The notes beneath the pieces were generated by a model. The model saw only the letters and a list, made by a program, of their open reading frames with translations. It made no database searches and was not told where the DNA came from. This document shows, in pieces, positions 33,501 to 37,841 of a DNA stretch of 37,841 bases; position 1 is the stretch's first letter; each line of letters begins with the position of its first letter. A program made the translations under genes and the position numbers. Source of the DNA: Azolla pinnata. Taxonomy: Eukaryota; Streptophyta; Polypodiopsida; Salviniales; Salviniaceae. The DNA lies in contig JBBBWG010029832.1 in NCBI GenBank assembly GCA_037176905.1, positions 1-37,841 on the forward strand. The letters are read 5' to 3'.

Positions 33501-35796
33501 TATGCCTAATTTCTTTAACTATGAGGTGATATTAAGCATCATGAACAATGTCAGACATTGCTCAAATTAAATAATGTCAATAGTATCCTTCCAGACACAT
33601 AAGAGCTGAGTTTCACAATGGATTGCATGCACAAAATTAATTATAGAAACATTCATAATAATCTTAAAGATAACATATACACTAAGCTCAGTTTTTATAA
33701 TCTCATACCATTGGGTTTGACTCGTCGGAAGCAAATGCTTTTACATTTCTAGTAGAGCCTCCGAAAATGCCTTCAATATTACTAACAGATTCATCTGTTT
33801 TAGGCCTGCTTCTCGTTCTAAGATCATCATTCTTATTTTCCAGTAAATCTCTAGACTTATCTCTAACCTCCTCCTCTGTTTCATGTTTTTCTGAATGAAT
33901 ATTTCCCCTTTTTTCATTCTCTTTCATTTTTCTGTCATCTTGATGTTTTCTCTTTGCACTTCTTCCAAGGAGTTGCTCGTCATTTGGCTTCATCTTTCTT
34001 TTTGATCCCTTTCCACCAGGTTCATCCTTAAATCTCACCTTCCTCTCAAAATCATCCACCTTTCCTTTAATTTTCTTCTCATATTGATCATCAATATTTG
34101 CCCTATCCTTCTTCTCAAAACTTTCAGTGCTCTCTCTCCTCTTTCTCTCAAAATCACCCATCTTTTCTTTATATTTTTTCTGGCACTCAGCATCACCTTT
34201 GATTTTCCCATTCATGTTTTCTATGTTCTCACCACATTTACCCTCCAAACCATCTGCATTGCTCTTCAGTTTGCTCACACATTCAGATGTATCTTTTTCC
34301 CTTCCTTCAAGACCATCTGCATCCACCGTTATTTTACTCCCAATACCATATGTATCCACCTTTTTGTTTTTTTTAGAAAGATCTTCATCATCACAAACCC
34401 TTTCTAACCTTTCTACAGGTTCCATATCTGCAGATCTTTTCAGCCTGGCAGCACTCTTATTGATCCTTCTGTATCTAGTATGATTACCCTGCCCAGTAGA
34501 GGCAGCCTCTGGATGCTTTCCAGGTAGAGACTGCAAAGAATTTACATCTTTATCACGCTTTAAATGTGGGCTATTAGGTTGTGAATCAGAAGTATTAGAC
34601 TCAAATTCATTATCACCAGAAGATCTTGTCTCTTTCCTTAAAAACCCTCCATACGCTACCTTCTTGTCCCTTTTAGAGGTATCTTTCAGATGTTTTCTAG
34701 ACTGAGGCAATGTCTTCGAAGCTTTATTATGCTCTGAAAAGGGGTTTGAAGGGGGGCTATCAGGTGACGAGTCAGAATCTGGCTCACTAGAATCATAGGA
34801 CTCATATTCATTCTCACTAGAAACCACCCTCTTTCCTTTATTTTTAACTTTTCCTCTTGTGGCCTTCTTTAGCAGTTTAGAGGCTTCCTTTGAATGCTCT
34901 ATAGGTAACGGGAGATCATTTGAAGGCAAGGCATCGCATGTAGATCGCGGATCCGGACCATTGTCCTCCTCAAAATCAGATTCACTATCACTAGAATCTG
35001 TCTCCTCGTGCTTTTTTAGAATCCCTCTTTTGGCTGTCCTCTTATGCTCTTGCTTCGTAGATAAAGTCAAGGGCTTCAGGTCCTTACTTTGTTTTGAAGA
35101 TGGGGAGTCAAAATCTACTTTACTATCATTGTCAGACTCAGAATCTTTATCGGTATGGGCTTCCTGCTTCCTTCTTCTTGAAAGCTTCCCTTTGATTGTC
35201 TTCTCGACTATTTTTGAGGCATTAGCCGGATGCTTCTCAAGAAAAGATGAAGATCTTGACTCTTTACCACACTGTGAAGTTGGGATGTCAGGCAAGGCAT
35301 CGGACTCAATTTCATTATCTTCGTCAGACACAGATTCTTTATCATTTCTTGCAATCTCTCTTTTCACTGCCTTCTTTCTCACTTCCAAGGCATCATTTGC
35401 ATTCTCCGTAAGCAGAGACACTCGCTTTACATCTTCACTGTGCTTCAGGGATGGGCTATCAAGAGGGACATCAGAACCTGGTTCAATATCATCTTGCGTC
35501 TCAGGTTCATTATCACAAGAAACTAGCTTCTTATCCTTCCTTGGAAGTTCTCCTTCACCTCCCTTTTTAAGAAGGTTGATATTAGCCTTTCCTTCTCTTT
35601 TTCGACGTTTACTGGGAGGTTGCCTCAAAGCAGCAACAGCTTGTCTCTTTTTGGCCTGAACCATGTGCTTTTCACACATGCCTTTGCCTTCCAGTGATCG
35701 TGCACTACATCTCCATGTCTTTCCATCTGATCTTTTGCATCGAAGTTCGTCAGGAATAGCTTCAGTTTGGCTGCTTCCTTTTCTCCTTCTACCCAT
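24587..35796 (-). CDS. WRC/JmjC-domain protein of the JMJ25/IBM1 class, giant and atypical (about 1983 aa)
   Basis: Relatives are nuclear KDM3-type H3K9me1/2 demethylases. Exons (transcript order): 35796-33709, 32803-32674, 32591-32534, 31411-30781, 30671-30342, 30224-30063, 29497-27296, 27209-27137, 27069-26984, 25942-25823, 24658-24587. They sum to 5952 nt, with phases matching at each junction. WRC motif: C20, C30, C41, H44 (C-x9-C-x10-C-x2-H). Residues about 60-690 are charged and Ser/Asp/Lys-rich with repeats. A zinc cluster follows at C759-C785 (CDDC..CSNC..CLACC). JmjC part 1 spans about 880-1085, from [19 protein letters not shown] to KLHCNLLDT. An acidic linker of about 750 residues separates it from JmjC part 2, which runs from [16 protein letters not shown] (about 1830) through [20 protein letters not shown] to the end. 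Fe ligands read H1073, N1075 (normally Asp) and H1914. No RING exon was found. The start is uncertain: the frame is open upstream to a likely acceptor at 35886. The C-terminal 23-codon exon is the least certain. Confidence 0.85.
26079..26126. repeat. Perfect 20-bp inverted repeat in intron 9 of the JmjC gene
   Basis: TATATATGTTCTGTAATGAT (26079-26098) is followed by an 8-nt loop and its exact reverse complement (26107-26126). It lies in the intron between the exons ending at 26984 and starting at 25942. The stem is shorter than a normal plant pre-miRNA. Confidence 0.9.
31412..32533 (-). other. JmjC gene intron 3, no further feature recognised
   Basis: A 1.1-kb AT-rich GT-AG intron that splits the first Cys codon of the zinc cluster (TG/C). 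Plus-strand open frames inside it are not gene-like. Confidence 0.6.
32804..33708 (-). other. JmjC gene intron 1, where a RING exon would be expected
   Basis: The donor is AATG/GTATGA at 33708 and the acceptor GGTTACAG ends at 32804; both flanking exons are phase 0. I read the full reverse complement and found no CxxC...HxxC...CxxC coding pattern. The nearest thing is a short stretch with two cysteines near 33100, followed by a stop. Confidence 0.6.
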
Positions 35797-35897
35797 CCCT
35801 ACCAAGCCTTTCCTCTCCTTGTGTAAATCACTTTGTTTCAATGACAAATCTCCAAAGTTCCCTGGAAAATGATCCAATGAATCTGCTAAGGGCAAAA

Positions 35898-36600
35898 GAA
35901 GACATCATGCGTACCATGTTGCCACCTCCATGCTAATTCATAGTGAGTTAACGGGTAGTTTTTTGACATAAAATATTACAACAAAGAGACAGTTTGTGCT
36001 ATGCAAACTATGTTGCAAATCACGCACAGCAAATTGTATCAAAACATTTCCTACATGAAATTGAAGGAACCCTTTTGTATCACAAACCTTCCATCGCAAA
36101 CCAAAGAAAAAGCTTAGCATCTTGAATCTTGATAACAAGCCAACGAAACAATTTTACCCCATAATAATCAAAAGAGATGGAATTTGGACTCATGAATCCC
36201 ACAGTTTTGTATCGTAATCAAACAGCATGAGAAAAGCAGAGATGTAAGTATACTCTACTTTTATACTAAAAAGCATCAGACCCGTGGAAAATCTGAGAAA
36301 CAATTTAGTATCATGAAATGCACAACCAATCAGACAACCTTTTTTTAACATGAAACTCAGAGATGTTAGAATCTTAAATTTCATAGTAAACCGCTCTGAA
36401 TTGTGTGGGATCCATTACCAAGCGCACTCACAATCCTAGGTTCTGAAGCATAAAATGACCATAGAAACTCAGAGAAACGGTTTCATCTTACAAGGTTCGT
36501 GGCAAAACGAAAAAACTTTGCTACCAAGAAATGGAAAGAGCTCGGATACAAAGAACCTGTTTTGAATCATGAAACTTGGTGCAAAATCAGGAAAAGGGAA
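35898..36600. other. Upstream region of the JmjC gene, possible shared promoter
   Basis: No recognisable gene. It lies between the minus-strand JmjC start and a plus-strand candidate exon, so it could be a bidirectional promoter. An acceptor-like TCTTCTTTTGCCCTTAG at about 35886 on the minus strand suggests part of it is a leader intron. Loose A-rich repeats with AAACTCAGAGAAAC-type words recur. Confidence 0.4.
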
Positions 36601-36624
36601 CTTGGAGAAAGGGTTGCGGCGGCC

Positions 36625-36759
36625 ATGGCTCTCATCCCGCTGCGCTCTCCTTCCTCCGTTTGTTCGCTTTCAGGCGCCCGTCATCTCTTCCTCTCTTCCT
36701 TCTTCCTTCTTCCTTCTTCCTTCTTCCTTCTTCTTCTCCGCACGAACTCTCGTTTACAG
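36625..36759 (+). CDS. Possible first coding exon of a gene running off the right edge
   Basis: An ATG in good context (GGCGGCCATGGCT) opens 45 codons rich in Ser, Leu, Phe and Arg (MALIPLRSPSSVCSLSGARH...). They end exactly at a strong donor, TTTACAG/GTATGT. The composition suits an organelle-targeting peptide, and the CTTCC-repeat coding is typical of such exons. No continuation was found before the tandem array and window end, so it is a partial gene or a dead exon. Function is unknown. Confidence 0.35.
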
Positions 36760-36866
36760 GTATGTTCAGTACTTTGTAAAGATAAAAAATTGGTAACAAA
36801 CTCAGGTAACAAAAATCATAGACATTCCAGTATGTAGGACATGGATTCTGTCATATCGAATTTTAA

Positions 36867-36920
36867 CAGAAGTAGAGAATTCTCCAGAAGTAGGGAATCT
36901 TACAGAAGTAGAGAATCGCT
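36867..36920. repeat. 18-bp tandem repeat, three copies
   Basis: CAGAAGTAG(A/G)GAATCT-type units start at 36867, 36885 and 36903 with a few substitutions. Confidence 0.8.
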
Positions 36921-36939
36921 GCGGAAGCTATTTGGGATC

Positions 36940-37841
36940 AGAATGCGTAGATGAGATGCCCGAGGTTCGAGATCAGTACTTTTTCGGCTTGGGGATCATC
37001 GGGTTCGATCGATGCAAACCGTTGCAGCAGCGCGTGATGATGAACGTTTCGAGTTTATAGCTTTCTTTCCCAAGCTTAGGTTTTCAAAGAGTATTTCATC
37101 AATCCGATACAGAAACTAGGATCGCTCATTGGAATAGATGTGCGAGACATGCTGTATGGCGCCCTTCCTACTCAGATAACACAAAATCCGTGAGGAAGCT
37201 ACTACAATCAGTCAGAATGGGTTGAAGCTCGAGGTTAGAAATTAGTACTGCTTTCCGCTTGGGGATCATGGGGTTCGATTGATGCAAACTGTTGCAGCCG
37301 TGATGATAAACATTTCGAGTTTACAGCTTTTCTTCCCATGCTTGGGTTTTCAAAGAGTAATTCATCTCATCTGATACAGAAACTAGGATCGCTCATTGGA
37401 ATAGATGTGCGAGACATGCTATATGGCGCCCTTCAAACTCAGATAACACAAAATCATTGAGGAAGTTACTGCGATCGGAAAGTGCAAATGCCCGAGGTCC
37501 GAGATTTAGTACTGTTTTCGGCTTGGGGATCATGGGGTTCGATTGATGCAAACAGTTGCAACAGTGCGTGATGATGAGCATTTCGAGTTTACAGCTTTTC
37601 TTCTCAGGCTCAGGATTTAAAAGAGTATTCATCATCTGATACAGAAACTAGGATCGCTCATTGGAACAGATGTGCGAGACATTGTATGGCGCCCTTCATA
37701 CTCAGATAACACAAAATCATTGAGGAAGTTACTGCGATCGGAAAGTGCAAATGCCCGAGGTCCAAGATTTAGTACTGTTTTCGGCTTGGGGATCATGGGG
37801 TTCGATTGATGCAAACAGTTGCAACAGTGCGTGATGATGAG
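36940..37841. repeat. ~265-bp tandem array continuing past the right edge
   Basis: Each unit carries CCGAGGT(T/C)C.AGAT, then GGCTTGGGGATCATGGGGTT, GATGCAAAC.GTTGCA, TTTCGAGTTTACAGCTTT, CAGAAACTAGGATCGCTCAT and GGCGCCCTTC. The GCTTGGGG anchors lie at 36987, 37257, 37521 and 37784 (spacings 270, 264, 263). Units 3 and 4 are nearly identical, unit 1 is the most diverged, and unit 4 is cut by the window end. The minus-strand open frames here are products of the repeat. Confidence 0.92.

Noticed and set aside
34859-35659. 266-codon plus-strand frame opposite the first JmjC-gene exon
   Set aside because: It is the antisense of the repeat-bearing Ser/Asp/Lys exon, which itself has a recognisable WRC motif and fitting splice phases.
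35797-35895. Extending the JmjC protein start to 35895
   Set aside because: That position is TTG, and a likely acceptor (CCCTTAG) lies at 35886, so this is leader or a spliced exon start. The first in-frame ATG is at 35796.

Overview
The window is nuclear DNA from a flowering plant. It holds GT-AG introns with AT-rich bodies, CT-rich 5' leaders, telobox-like AAACCCTA motifs, a chloroplast starch synthase, and a WRC/JmjC protein of a type found only in plants. I cannot name the species. All multi-exon models were spliced by hand, and each joins to a total divisible by three without internal stops.

Layout: (1) 1-872, a small basic unrecognised plant protein (+), whose frame stays open to the left edge. 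(2) 0.9-2.95 kb, no gene, but a 0.59-kb MITE with inverted ends and a degenerate ~77-bp tandem array. (3) 3.5-11.0 kb, a complete 15-exon soluble starch synthase I gene (+, 665 aa), with a telobox-rich leader and a likely GC-AG first intron. (4) 11.1-18.2 kb, an AT-rich gene desert with tandem duplications, a hairpin array and a decayed Ty3/gypsy gag relic on the minus strand. (5) 18.3-23.5 kb, a PWWP-domain gene (+, 1106 aa) with one uninterrupted coding exon and a probable 5'-leader intron. (6) 24.5-35.9 kb, a very large JMJ25/IBM1-class gene on the minus strand (11 coding exons, about 1983 aa). (7) 36.6 kb to the right edge, an orphan possible first exon (+), then an 18-bp triplet repeat and a ~265-bp tandem array running off the window.

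Starch synthase I extends amylopectin chains in plastids. The PWWP and JmjC genes are convergent and both have chromatin-type architectures; nothing in the sequence shows that they act together.

The most unusual item is the JmjC gene. It keeps the WRC motif, the second zinc-binding cluster and both halves of the JmjC fold. The metal-binding Asp of HxD reads Asn, no RING exon is visible where one is expected, and about 750 residues of acidic, internally repeated sequence lie between the two halves of the fold. This suggests a demethylase-derived protein that may no longer be a catalyst.
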